This document shows, in pieces, positions 1 to 7,156 of a stretch of DNA of 9,664 bases. Position numbers and translations under genes: made by a program. The first letter of the stretch is position 1, and every line of letters starts with the position of its first letter. The notes below the pieces were generated by a model. The model was not told the origin of the DNA, did no database searches, and saw nothing but the letters and a program-made list of their open reading frames with translations. The stretch is from positions 1-9,664 of the forward strand of contig JAFLSH010000109.1 in NCBI GenBank assembly GCA_022511055.1, written 5' to 3'. The DNA is from Prevotella sp. (GTDB lineage Bacteria; Bacteroidota; Bacteroidia; Bacteroidales; Bacteroidaceae).

Positions 1-5
1 AGAAT

Positions 6-13
6 TACCTTTG
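6..13 (+). promoter_or_regulatory. Bacteroidetes -7 promoter box for the galactanase gene
   Basis: TACCTTTG matches the Bacteroidetes -7 consensus TAnnTTTG and is followed by CA, as in the two other promoters of this window. Transcription would begin near position 19-20, giving a leader of about 23 nt before the ATG at 43. The -33 element would lie before the window start and cannot be seen. The leader is A-rich, with no Shine-Dalgarno, as is usual in this phylum. Confidence 0.6.
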
Positions 14-42
14 CAAGTGTTAAAAGAAAATTATATGTAACA

Positions 43-1284
43 ATGAGACATTTCAAAACGATTTTTGCCCTTATGCTCGCTGCCTGCACTGCCACCGCAA
101 CGGCACAGAAGGAGCGCTTCGTGGGCGGCGACATCTCCATGCTACCCAAATATGAAGAGGCGAAGGTTGCCTACAAGACACAGACGGGAGAGACTGTCAG
201 CAATGTGCTGACTTTCTTCAAAGACGAAGGACTTAACGCCATGCGGGTGCGCCTGTTTGTCGACCCGGGGCGCAGTAACGACAAGGCCGTGTGCCAAGAC
301 CTGGAGTATGTGAAGCGGCTGGGCAAACGCATTAAGGATGCGGGCCTGAAGCTGATGCTTGACTTCCATTACAGCGACACGTGGGCCGACCCCGCCAAGC
401 AATGGACACCCGATGCGTGGAAAACGATGACAGACACCCAGCTCTACGACCAGATATACACCTACACGAAGGAATGTCTGGAAGAGATGGTGGAGGCAGG
501 TGCCACACCCGACTTCATACAGACGGGCAACGAGATATCGTATGGCATGCTGTGGGGAACGGAAGGCAGCAGCGGCCTGAAGAAGTGCAACACCAGCAGC
601 AATAGTAACTGGGAACGGTTTACCACGCTGCTGAAGCGCGCCGGCAGTGCTTGCAGGGAGGTGTGCCCGCAGGCGAAAATTGTCATTCACACCGAGCGCA
701 CCGCCCAGTCAAGTGTGCTTACCGGCATCTACGACAGGCTGAAGCAGGCCGACTTGGACTATGACATTATCGGACTGAGCTACTACCCCGCCTACCACGG
801 CAACCTGGCCACACTCGATGCGGCACTCAAGGCGCTGGAAACGAAAGCCTACGGCAAGGATATCATGATTGTCGAGACGGGCTACAGCTATGCCTGGGCC
901 ATCGGCGGCACAACGTATGACTACACAAAGACCTACCCTTACAGCGAAGAGGGGCAGCGACAATTCACCGAGGACCTCATCTCCCTGCTCAAGCAACACG
1001 AGCAGGTAACGGGGCTCTTCTGGTGGTGGATGGAGGATAACGGCAACGCAAAAGTGACCAACAACTGGTGGAATGCTGCCCTCTACAACCACAACACGGG
1101 CCAGCCATACGCCGCCTTCTACGAACTGAAAAACTTTGCCCCTACTAACACCGGCATCAAGACACCAACCACCAAGGCTGCCGCCAACACAGCCTGGTAC
1201 ACAACCGATGGCCGTAGGCTGAACAGACAGCCTACGGCCAAAGGCATCTATATCCACAACAAACGTAAAGTGGCCATCAACTAA
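43..1284 (+). CDS. Secreted GH53 endo-beta-1,4-galactanase (arabinogalactan galactosidase)
   Basis: This is a glycoside hydrolase family 53 enzyme, expected to cleave beta-1,4-galactosyl links in the galactan side chains of pectin outside the cytoplasm. After an N-terminal export signal the mature protein begins with FVGGDISMLP, the typical GH53 opening. The (beta/alpha)8 barrel covers about residues 25-370. E164 in TGNEISYGMLW is the predicted acid/base and E278 in IMIVETGYSYAW the predicted nucleophile; the WWWMED stretch near residue 327 is also family-typical. Residues 1-21 could be cut by signal peptidase I after ATA (A21), but LAAC at residues 12-15 also fits a lipobox, so a lipoprotein is possible. 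Residues 384-413 (WYTTDGRRL...GIYIHNKRKV) form a short basic tail like those on many secreted Prevotella proteins; its role in sorting is inference. No other polysaccharide-utilisation gene is present in the window, and the gene converges on the efflux operon. The family call is secure; exact substrate is inferred. Confidence 0.93.
   Translation: MRHFKTIFALMLAACTATATAQKERFVGGDISMLPKYEEAKVAYKTQTGETVSNVLTFFKDEGLNAMRVRLFVDPGRSNDKAVCQDLEYVKRLGKRIKDAGLKLMLDFHYSDTWADPAKQWTPDAWKTMTDTQLYDQIYTYTKECLEEMVEAGATPDFIQTGNEISYGMLWGTEGSSGLKKCNTSSNSNWERFTTLLKRAGSACREVCPQAKIVIHTERTAQSSVLTGIYDRLKQADLDYDIIGLSYYPAYHGNLATLDAALKALETKAYGKDIMIVETGYSYAWAIGGTTYDYTKTYPYSEEGQRQFTEDLISLLKQHEQVTGLFWWWMEDNGNAKVTNNWWNAALYNHNTGQPYAAFYELKNFAPTNTGIKTPTTKAAANTAWYTTDGRRLNRQPTAKGIYIHNKRKVAIN
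1209..1240. repeat. Perfect 13-bp inverted repeat (hairpin) inside the galactanase 3' end
   Basis: TGGCCGTAGGCTG at 1209-1221 is the exact reverse complement of 1228-1240, with the 6-nt loop AACAGA between. It lies in codons for the tail segment DGRRLNRQPTAKG, about 40 nt before the galactanase stop. Read on the minus strand, it lies 50 nt after the stop of the outer-membrane channel gene. Only 5 bp separate the two convergent stops, so this hairpin could mark or protect transcript ends for the minus-strand operon. Neither side has a U-run, so it is not a classical intrinsic terminator. Confidence 0.75.
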
Positions 1285-1289
1285 CGGCC

Positions 1290-2681
1290 TCAGAAGTCGA
1301 GGTCATGGCCGCGGTAGAACTTAATGAGGGCTTGCTGATAGAGATATTCGTAGCGAGCCTGAGCCAAGTCTGACTCTGACTTCAGGTAATTGTTCTTCGA
1401 CTCGTTAAACTCAGTGATGTTCGCCTTGCCGTTCTCGTACTTGGCCTGCATCAGCGTGAAGGCATCAGCCGAACTCTGCACGGCCTGCGCCGAACTGGCA
1501 TACTTAGCCTGTGCCGCCACCGTGTTGTAATAGACCTGCTGTATCTCCTTGTAGAGCGACTTTTTCGTGTTGTCAAGCTGCAAGAGCTGATTCTCCCGGT
1601 CAATCTGCGCCGAGCGGATGCTGTTGCGGGTCTGGAAGCGGTTGAATATAGGCACGTTCAGATTGATGCCCACGTACTGGCTGAAGTTGTTTTTCAGCTG
1701 CTTGCCGAAGTTATCGGCCGTGAAGCCCGATGTCTGGTAGTAGTTTGAGCCCAGACCGCCGCTCAGGCTCAACGTGGGGTAGTTGCCCGCCTTGGCTATG
1801 TCAATGCTACGCTCAGAGGCTTTCACGCGCAGCTGCTCAGAGAGGATTTCCGGCCTCAGCCCAAAAGCCTCAGCATAGATGACATCAGGTGCGGGAATGG
1901 CTTCCCGAGCATCCGCCGCAAGCGACACCCCCATGGATGCGCCCGCCGCCTCGGCAGAGGGAGCTACGATGTTGAAGCCCTCAGGCGACTCCAGCTCCAG
2001 CAGCTGAGTCAGCGAGAGCAGTGCCAGCTGCAAGTTGTTGTCGGCCTGCGTGGCGGTGAGCCTGCTGTTGGCCAGCGTGGCCTTCTGCTGCGACAGCTCC
2101 ACCTCACTGGCTTTCCCGGTGGCGAGAAGCGCCTGCAGGCGCGCCACCTGCATCGAGTCGATGCCAATCTGCCGCTGTGCCACCTCAGCCATCTCCATGT
2201 TGTAGAGTATCTGCACATAGGCTTGAGCCACCTGCATGCGAATGTCATTGCGCGCCTTCTCCAAATCCTGGGTGGCCGCTTCCAGATTCAGCTCGTTCAG
2301 CTTAATCTGGTTGGGAATCTGGAAGCCCGTGAACAGCGGCACACTGCTGCCCAGCGAGAAGGAAGTCGACGAGGTGTTGGTGTTCGTATAGGTGTTCTCG
2401 GCTGTCAGGCCGCGGCCGAATGAGAAGTTCTGCCCCGCCGAGCCGTTCAGGTCAGGCAGGCGGGAGTTCCTGGCGGTTGACAGTTGCAGTTCCTGCTGCC
2501 GCCGCTGGTTTTCGCGCTGCTTGATGGTGATGTTATGGCTGACCGCGTAGTCACAGCACTCGCGCAGTGTCCACCGATGCTGCGCCGCCACGGGCTCAGC
2601 GCCGAGCAGCCCCAGTGCAAGCAGCCCTTTCACGGCTGTGCCCCACTCTATCTTATGACACAATCTTTTCATCATACTCAT
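1290..2681 (-). CDS. TolC-family outer-membrane efflux channel
   Basis: This is the outer-membrane exit duct of a tripartite efflux pump. Its signal peptide has a basic start, the hydrophobic stretch GLLALGLLG and probable cleavage after VAA (A33). At 463 residues it has the usual OEP/TolC length. The mature part shows two OEP repeats rich in long coiled-coil helices: ALRECCDYAV-type opening WTLRECCDYAVSHN, then LYNMEMAEVAQRQIGIDSMQVARLQALLATGKASEVELSQQ near 156-200, and the second copy toward the C-terminus ending in EFNESKNNYLKSESDLAQARYEYLYQQALIKFY. VPLFTGFQ and VPIFNRFQ mark the paired beta-strand regions. It is last in the operon, 10 nt after the adaptor gene, fitting MacAB-TolC order. 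The start is ambiguous among ATGs at 2681, 2675 and 2672; all keep the signal peptide. Confidence 0.93.
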   Translation of the reverse strand: MSMMKRLCHKIEWGTAVKGLLALGLLGAEPVAAQHRWTLRECCDYAVSHNITIKQRENQRRQQELQLSTARNSRLPDLNGSAGQNFSFGRGLTAENTYTNTNTSSTSFSLGSSVPLFTGFQIPNQIKLNELNLEAATQDLEKARNDIRMQVAQAYVQILYNMEMAEVAQRQIGIDSMQVARLQALLATGKASEVELSQQKATLANSRLTATQADNNLQLALLSLTQLLELESPEGFNIVAPSAEAAGASMGVSLAADAREAIPAPDVIYAEAFGLRPEILSEQLRVKASERSIDIAKAGNYPTLSLSGGLGSNYYQTSGFTADNFGKQLKNNFSQYVGINLNVPIFNRFQTRNSIRSAQIDRENQLLQLDNTKKSLYKEIQQVYYNTVAAQAKYASSAQAVQSSADAFTLMQAKYENGKANITEFNESKNNYLKSESDLAQARYEYLYQQALIKFYRGHDLDF

Positions 2682-2691
2682 TTGTTGCTGA

Positions 2692-3852
2692 TTATTGCTT
2701 GTTGGTATCGCTCTCGGCTATGATTTGCGGCCCGCGCACCTTGTCTGTGGCCGACAAACCGCTCTTTATCTCGATGTTCACGCCGTCTGACAGCCCTGTC
2801 TGCACCTGCTTGCGCTCATACTGCTTCTTGCCCGACACTTCGCTGATGAGATAGACAAACGTGGTATCGCCGCTGAACACGATGGCACTCTCAGGCACGG
2901 CCAGAACGCCGCTAACCTCAGCCAGCACAATCTCGGCATTGGCAGAATAGCCCGAGCGCAGTGTGCCTGAGTGTGCCGGCTGCGCGGCATCGCCCGCACT
3001 TTTGTCTTTCAGCGAGGCCAGCTGCACGGCCGCCTTGATTTCAAACTGCTTGGCGCCGTTGCTCTCGGTGGCCTTCGGCGATATATACTCCAAGGCGGCA
3101 TCAAATGTCAGGTCTTGCAGTGCCCCGATGGTGATTTTCATCGGCATGCCATCGACCAGCTGCCCCACTTCTGTTTCATCAATGTTACCGCAGAAAATCA
3201 GGTCATTCATGTTGGCAACCGTAGCAATGGTAGTACCATCATTGAACGTGTTGGAGTTGATGACCGAGTTACCCACCTTGACGGGAATATCGAGTATCAC
3301 GCCAGAGATGGTGCTGCGGATGAGCGTTGACGAGGCCGACGCGTTTGACTTCGACACACCATCACGCACCACCTGCAGGGCATCTTCGGCGGCCGCCCTT
3401 TCCTCGCGGGCCTGCTTCAGCTGCTGCTGAGCCTTGTCGAACTCCTCATCTGAGACCAGCTTCTGCTCATAGAGGCGCTCCTCGCGCTGGAAGTCTGTCT
3501 GTGCCTGGCGCAAGTTAATATCGGCCAGGCGCAGCCTGCTCTCAGCACTGGACAGCTGCCCCATGTCGGGTATGACCTTGACCTTGGCTATGACCTCGCC
3601 CTGCTGGACATACTGGCCGGGCTCTTTCAGCAGCTCGGTGATGATGCCCGAGATTTGCGGCTTCACGTTCACTTCGTTACGGGGCTCAATCTTTCCTGTG
3701 ATGATGGTTGTCTTCTGAATGCTCTCCTTCTTAGGCGAGAATTCATTGTAGACAATGGGCTTCGGCTGGCCCTTCTGCCAGAGGAACACAAACGTTCCGA
3801 TAAAAATCAGCGCCACGATGGCTGCGACAATCAGTTTGCTGTACTTTTTCAT
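2692..3852 (-). CDS. MacA/HlyD-type periplasmic adaptor (membrane fusion protein)
   Basis: This adaptor links the inner-membrane ABC transporter to the TolC-like channel. Residues 7-25 (LIVAAIVALIFIGTFVFLW) form one membrane anchor. Residues about 47-92 (TGKIEPRNEVNVKPQISGIITELLKEPGQYVQQGEVIAKV) are the first half of the lipoyl/barrel-sandwich domain. About 97-167 is an alternating charged coiled-coil hairpin. TLIRSTISGVILDIPVKVGNSV (about 176-197) is the second lipoyl half. A beta-barrel and a membrane-proximal domain follow, with AVPESAIVF and the typical closing GLSDGVNIEIKSGLSATDKV. The 386-residue length is normal for the family. It follows the MacB-type permeases and precedes the channel gene by 10 nt. 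The start at 3852 is supported by the immediate lysine-rich anchor and an A-rich leader. Transported substrate cannot be told. Confidence 0.93.
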   Translation of the reverse strand: MKKYSKLIVAAIVALIFIGTFVFLWQKGQPKPIVYNEFSPKKESIQKTTIITGKIEPRNEVNVKPQISGIITELLKEPGQYVQQGEVIAKVKVIPDMGQLSSAESRLRLADINLRQAQTDFQREERLYEQKLVSDEEFDKAQQQLKQAREERAAAEDALQVVRDGVSKSNASASSTLIRSTISGVILDIPVKVGNSVINSNTFNDGTTIATVANMNDLIFCGNIDETEVGQLVDGMPMKITIGALQDLTFDAALEYISPKATESNGAKQFEIKAAVQLASLKDKSAGDAAQPAHSGTLRSGYSANAEIVLAEVSGVLAVPESAIVFSGDTTFVYLISEVSGKKQYERKQVQTGLSDGVNIEIKSGLSATDKVRGPQIIAESDTNKQ

Positions 3853-3876
3853 ATTTTGGTGTTTTTTTTGTTTTCT

Positions 3877-3912
3877 TGGGGTAGGTGTGGTAGGTGCTGT
3901 AGGTGTGGTAGG
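3877..3912 (-). repeat. Four-unit 9-bp tandem repeat, CCTACnnnA type, between permease and adaptor genes
   Basis: On the minus strand four 9-bp units follow directly after the permease stop codon: CCTACCACA, CCTACAGCA, CCTACCACA and CCTACCCCA. They fill most of the 60-nt gap before the adaptor gene, followed by an A-rich leader. The first and third units are identical, so a 15-bp segment also repeats at a distance of 18. The same unit design, again four copies, occurs at 9509-9544 on the plus strand. Its function is unknown. Confidence 0.8.
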
Positions 3913-5160
3913 TCATTCATCGCGCATGGCATCGACGGGCTTTATGCTCATGGCGCGGGCGGCAGGCGCCAGACCTGCCAAGACACCCATCAGGCTGACC
4001 GCAAAGGCGGCGAATATGGCAGTCCAGAAGCCCACCTGGAAGTGGGCGGTGACAATGCCATCTTCCATGTTGCCCATCTCCAGCATCTGCAGCGCCGCCA
4101 CCGCCAGCAGAATGCCGCTCATGCCCGCCACCAGGGTCAGCACGATGCTCTCCGAGATAATCTGCGACAGAATCATGCGTGGCGTTGCCCCTATGGCGCG
4201 GCGGATGCCTATCTCTGTCGTGCGCTCCCGCACCGTTACCATCATGATGTTCGACACGCCGATGGCGCCGGCCAGCAGCGTGCCCAGCCCGACCAGCCAT
4301 ATCAGGAAGTTCACGCCCCTGAAAAGGTTGTCGAGCAGCTGGAACAGCACTTCGGTGTTGAACACGGTCAGCCCCTGCTCATCCGTGGGGTCTACGTAGT
4401 GGGCGCGGGCCACCGTTTCGCGCACCCGGCTGGTGAGCGTTGACATGACCACGCCCTCACGGCCCGTGACGGCTATCATGTCGACCTGGTTGCCGCGGTT
4501 GTATGCCTGCTGCATCAGTGTCAGCGGCAGAATGACGGTCGTGCCGGCCTCTCCGCCGAAGTTGATGACCTCAGACATGTTGTAGTCTACGCCGACCACC
4601 TGGTAGTAGATGGAGTCAATGCGGATGCTCTTGCCGCAGGGGTCACCGCCGCCGGGGAAGAGTTCCTTGTAGGTCTTCTTGCCGATGACGCAGACCTTCC
4701 GGCGGTCTTTCATGTCGGCTTCGTTGATGTAGCGGCCGTAGTATATCTGCGGCGAGTTGATGTACTGGTAGTCAGGCGTAGCGCCGTTGACACCGATGGT
4801 GGCCTTCTTGTCGCCATAGTAGGCCGTTCCGCCGTTTGAGAACAGCAGCGGGGTGACCACCTCAAGCTCCGGGATGCGGTTTTTCAGCCGCTGCACATCC
4901 TTGAAGTCCATCTGCCAGTAGCGGCCCTTGCGGAATCCCTTGTAAGCCTTGCCCGTAGGCTGCGACCACACCATGGCGGCGTTGGTGGCAAAGCCCGCAA
5001 AGTTCTGATTCAGCATTTCCTTCAGCCCTTTGCCGCCGCCGATGAGCGCCACCAGCATGAACACGCCCCAGAACACGCCGAAGCCTGTCAGCAGCGAGCG
5101 CGACTTGTTGCGGGTCAGCGTGTCGAGTATCTCGCGATAGGAGTCTAAGTCTATTCTCAT
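3913..5160 (-). CDS. MacB/FtsX-type ABC transporter permease (second of two)
   Basis: This inner-membrane permease has the MacB plan but no fused ATPase. TM1 is about residues 21-41 (RSLLTGFGVFWGVFMLVALIG). A large periplasmic MacB_PCD-type domain spans about 45-280. Three C-terminal helices lie near 285-308, 333-358 and 374-398. The loop IGVSNIMMVTVRERTTEIGIRRAIGATP (about 300-327) is the FtsX-family segment that contacts the ATPase, and the protein ends in the usual AxxxxxIKPVDAMRDE form. At 415 residues it matches MacB without its nucleotide-binding domain. It starts 4 nt after the preceding permease stop, so the two are tightly coupled. MacB-type transporters undergo mechanotransmission, using ATP in the cytoplasm to drive periplasmic substrate through the TolC duct. 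The two permeases probably pair as a heterodimer; that pairing is inference. Confidence 0.92.
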   Translation of the reverse strand: MRIDLDSYREILDTLTRNKSRSLLTGFGVFWGVFMLVALIGGGKGLKEMLNQNFAGFATNAAMVWSQPTGKAYKGFRKGRYWQMDFKDVQRLKNRIPELEVVTPLLFSNGGTAYYGDKKATIGVNGATPDYQYINSPQIYYGRYINEADMKDRRKVCVIGKKTYKELFPGGGDPCGKSIRIDSIYYQVVGVDYNMSEVINFGGEAGTTVILPLTLMQQAYNRGNQVDMIAVTGREGVVMSTLTSRVRETVARAHYVDPTDEQGLTVFNTEVLFQLLDNLFRGVNFLIWLVGLGTLLAGAIGVSNIMMVTVRERTTEIGIRRAIGATPRMILSQIISESIVLTLVAGMSGILLAVAALQMLEMGNMEDGIVTAHFQVGFWTAIFAAFAVSLMGVLAGLAPAARAMSIKPVDAMRDE

Positions 5161-5164
5161 AACC

Positions 5165-6442
5165 TTAATCTGCTCTTAGTGCCTCAATGGGGCGGATTCT
5201 ACTGGCTTTCAGCGCGGGAATCAGGCCCGCTATAGTGCCTGCGACGACCATGACGAAGGTGGCTTCGAAACAGACATCAAGCCCGACGGTGGGGTCGAGG
5301 AACATGGTGGCCTTGAACAAGCCCGTGTCTATCGTGTCATGCCCCAGCGTGGCATCCATGTACTCGTTGGCGGCTATGCCCATCAGCATGCCTATGTAGC
5401 CGAAGAACGTGGTGATGATGACACTCTCGGTGATAATCAGCCGCAGCACGCTCCACGGCTTGGCGCCGATGGCCTTGCGGATGCCGAACTCGTGGGTGCG
5501 CTCCTTGACCGTTATCAGCATGATGTTCGACACGCCGACGATGCCGCTGAGCAGGGTGAACAGCCCCACCACCCAGAGGGCGGTGCGTATGATGCCTATG
5601 CCGGTCTGCATCTGCAAGTTCTGCGTGAAGCGATTCCAAATCCAGATGGCGCTCTCATCATCCGGGTGGGCACGGTGGGCGGCGTTCATGTGCCGCCGGT
5701 AGTCTTTCTCGAAGTCTTCATTGGCCTGCACGGTGGGCAGCCCGTGGAACGTGAACTCGATGCGCCCGGCATCATCACTCCCCGCGCCGTAGATGCGCTT
5801 GACGGCCGAGTAAGACGAGAACACATCGGCGCGCCCGTTCTCCTGTTCCTTGTAGACACCGACGACCTTGAAGGCAAAGGCGCCCACGTTGACGTAGCGG
5901 CCTATCAGCTGCTCCAGCGGCGAGTCATCGGCGCCGTTCTGCGCCGTGCCCAGCAGCTCGCGGGCGTGCCTGTTGCTCACGACCAGCACCTTGCGCCTCT
6001 CCTTCACATCAAGCTCGTTGATGAAGCGGCCGTAGAGCATCTCGACCTTGTCTATCTGGTTGTGGTTGGGATAGACACCGGCTATCGAGGCAGTCAGGTA
6101 CTGCTGCCCCAGGCTGACGGTGGCGCTGGTGCGATACTGCGCGCCCACCTCGTCGATGTTCCTCTTGAAGTCCCTTTCGGTCAGGGCTATATCGCGGGTC
6201 TGCAGCCTGATGCGCCGCCCCTCTTCCAGCCCCTGATAGGCTTTCGAGGTCTCGCCGCCGAAGATGACCATCGACGAGCTGAGGAAGCGCGCCGACTGGT
6301 TGAGCTGGGCGTTGATGAGCCCGTTGCCCGCGCCCAGCAGCACTATCAGCATGAAGATGCCCCACGCCACGGCGAAGCCTGTCAGCGCGATGCGCAGCTT
6401 GTTGCGGCGTGTGGTCTGCCAGATTTCATTCAATAACTCCAT
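5165..6442 (-). CDS. MacB/FtsX-type ABC transporter permease (first of two)
   Basis: This is a second MacB-plan permease, clearly different from its neighbour. TM1 is about residues 17-37 (LRIALTGFAVAWGIFMLIVLLG). A periplasmic domain fills about 40-280 and TM2-TM4 lie near 286-311, 334-357 and 390-410. The conserved cytoplasmic loop is VGVSNIMLITVKERTHEFGIRKAIGAKP (about 302-329) and the end is RIRPIEALRAD. I place the start at the ATG at 6442, giving MELLNEIWQTTRRNKLRIALTGF, which aligns with the start of the other permease (YREILDTLTRNKSRSLLTGF). The upstream ATG at 6499 would add 19 residues encoded wholly inside the ATPase gene. With the start at 6442, the gene overlaps the ATPase gene by 17 bp, suggesting translational coupling. 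Segments such as YGRFINELDVKERRKVLVV parallel YGRYINEADMKDRRKVCVI in the other permease, pointing to an old duplication. Confidence 0.91.
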   Translation of the reverse strand: MELLNEIWQTTRRNKLRIALTGFAVAWGIFMLIVLLGAGNGLINAQLNQSARFLSSSMVIFGGETSKAYQGLEEGRRIRLQTRDIALTERDFKRNIDEVGAQYRTSATVSLGQQYLTASIAGVYPNHNQIDKVEMLYGRFINELDVKERRKVLVVSNRHARELLGTAQNGADDSPLEQLIGRYVNVGAFAFKVVGVYKEQENGRADVFSSYSAVKRIYGAGSDDAGRIEFTFHGLPTVQANEDFEKDYRRHMNAAHRAHPDDESAIWIWNRFTQNLQMQTGIGIIRTALWVVGLFTLLSGIVGVSNIMLITVKERTHEFGIRKAIGAKPWSVLRLIITESVIITTFFGYIGMLMGIAANEYMDATLGHDTIDTGLFKATMFLDPTVGLDVCFEATFVMVVAGTIAGLIPALKASRIRPIEALRAD

Positions 6443-7085
6443 CTTTGATGCGAATGATGCGGTTAGTCTGCTGTGCCACGCCCGGGTCGTGGGTGACAAT
6501 AATCTGCGTGATGCCCTCTTCCTGATTCAGCCCCTTGAGCAGCTGCATGACCTCGACCGATGTCTTCGAGTCGAGCGCGCCCGTGGGCTCATCGGCCAGG
6601 ATAATCTGCGGCCGCGTTATCAGCGCGCGGGCTATGGCCACGCGCTGCTTCTGGCCGCCGGAGAGTTCGTTGGGGTAATGCTCGGCCCAGGCCAGCAGCC
6701 CCAGCCGCTCCAGGTATTCCATGGCCAGCTGGTGGCGCTTCTTGCGCGACACGCCCTGGTAGAAGAGCGGCAGCTCCACGTTCTCGACGGCGGTCTTGAA
6801 CGAGATGAGGTTGAACGACTGGAAGATGAAGCCTATCATGCGGTTGCGGTACTCGGCGGCGCGGGTCTCCGACAAGTTCCAGATGGGAACGCCCGCCAGC
6901 TCGTAGGTGCCCGAATCGTAGTTGTCGAGTATGCCCAGGATGTTCAGCAGCGTGGACTTGCCCGAGCCCGATGCGCCCATGATGCTGACGAACTCGCCCT
7001 TGGCTATGTCGAGCGAGATGCCCTTCAGCACGTGCAGCGGCTGCGCCCCCTGATAGGTCTTGTTGACGTCTCTTAGATGAATCAT
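6426..7085 (-). CDS. MacB/LolD-type ABC transporter ATP-binding protein
   Basis: This cytoplasmic ATPase powers the two adjacent permeases. At 219 residues it carries every expected motif: Walker A GASGSGKST (37-45), Q-loop Q89 in IFQSFNL, signature LSGGQ (141-145), Walker B IILADE (161-166) with catalytic E166, D-loop ALDS (170-173) and switch H199 in VTHD. The NYDSGTYELAG and ADEPTGALDSKT stretches are typical of the LolD/MacB/FtsE subgroup, as is the short length with no C-terminal domain. I choose the ATG at 7085 (MIHLRDVNKTYQG). An in-frame ATG at 7127 would add 14 unconserved residues, and the -7 promoter box lies inside that stretch. It is the first gene after a 71-nt gap from the repressor gene and has its own likely promoter. 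It could be transcribed both from there and by read-through from upstream. Confidence 0.95.
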   Translation of the reverse strand: MIHLRDVNKTYQGAQPLHVLKGISLDIAKGEFVSIMGASGSGKSTLLNILGILDNYDSGTYELAGVPIWNLSETRAAEYRNRMIGFIFQSFNLISFKTAVENVELPLFYQGVSRKKRHQLAMEYLERLGLLAWAEHYPNELSGGQKQRVAIARALITRPQIILADEPTGALDSKTSVEVMQLLKGLNQEEGITQIIVTHDPGVAQQTNRIIRIKDGVIE

Positions 7086-7113
7086 TTTCCGTTGTTTTTG
7101 TCCGTTTGACGTG

Positions 7114-7121
7114 CAAAAGTA
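7114..7121 (-). promoter_or_regulatory. -7 promoter box for the MacB-type efflux module
   Basis: The minus strand reads TACTTTTG here, matching TAnnTTTG, within the 16-bp string TTGTATTACTTTTGCA that is repeated exactly at the other minus-strand promoter. GCGAAA lies 27 bp upstream of the box (7149-7154). The start would fall near 7107, leaving a leader of about 22 nt before the ATG at 7085. No good TTTG -33 element is present at 19-21 bp. No inverted repeat resembling the GntR operator overlaps this promoter. Confidence 0.55.
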
Positions 7122-7156
7122 ATACAAAGTTGCGCTGCCGCCATCATTTTTCGCAA

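Noticed and set aside
5339..6436. A 365-residue plus-strand open frame opposite the first MacB-type permease
   Set aside because: It is antisense to a well-supported permease and composed of low-complexity His/Asp/Ala/Val-rich sequence, as expected from GC-rich codons read backwards. Similar shadows at 6264-7076, 7761-8522 and 8501-9289 were dropped for the same reason.
6443..6499. Upstream start for the first permease, adding 19 residues
   Set aside because: The extra residues lie wholly within the ATPase gene, show no conservation with the paired permease, and move the conserved N-terminus inward.
7086..7127. Upstream start for the MacB-type ATPase
   Set aside because: The added MYYFCTSNGQKQRK is unlike any ABC ATPase start and overlaps the -7 promoter box, so it would not be fully transcribed from that promoter.
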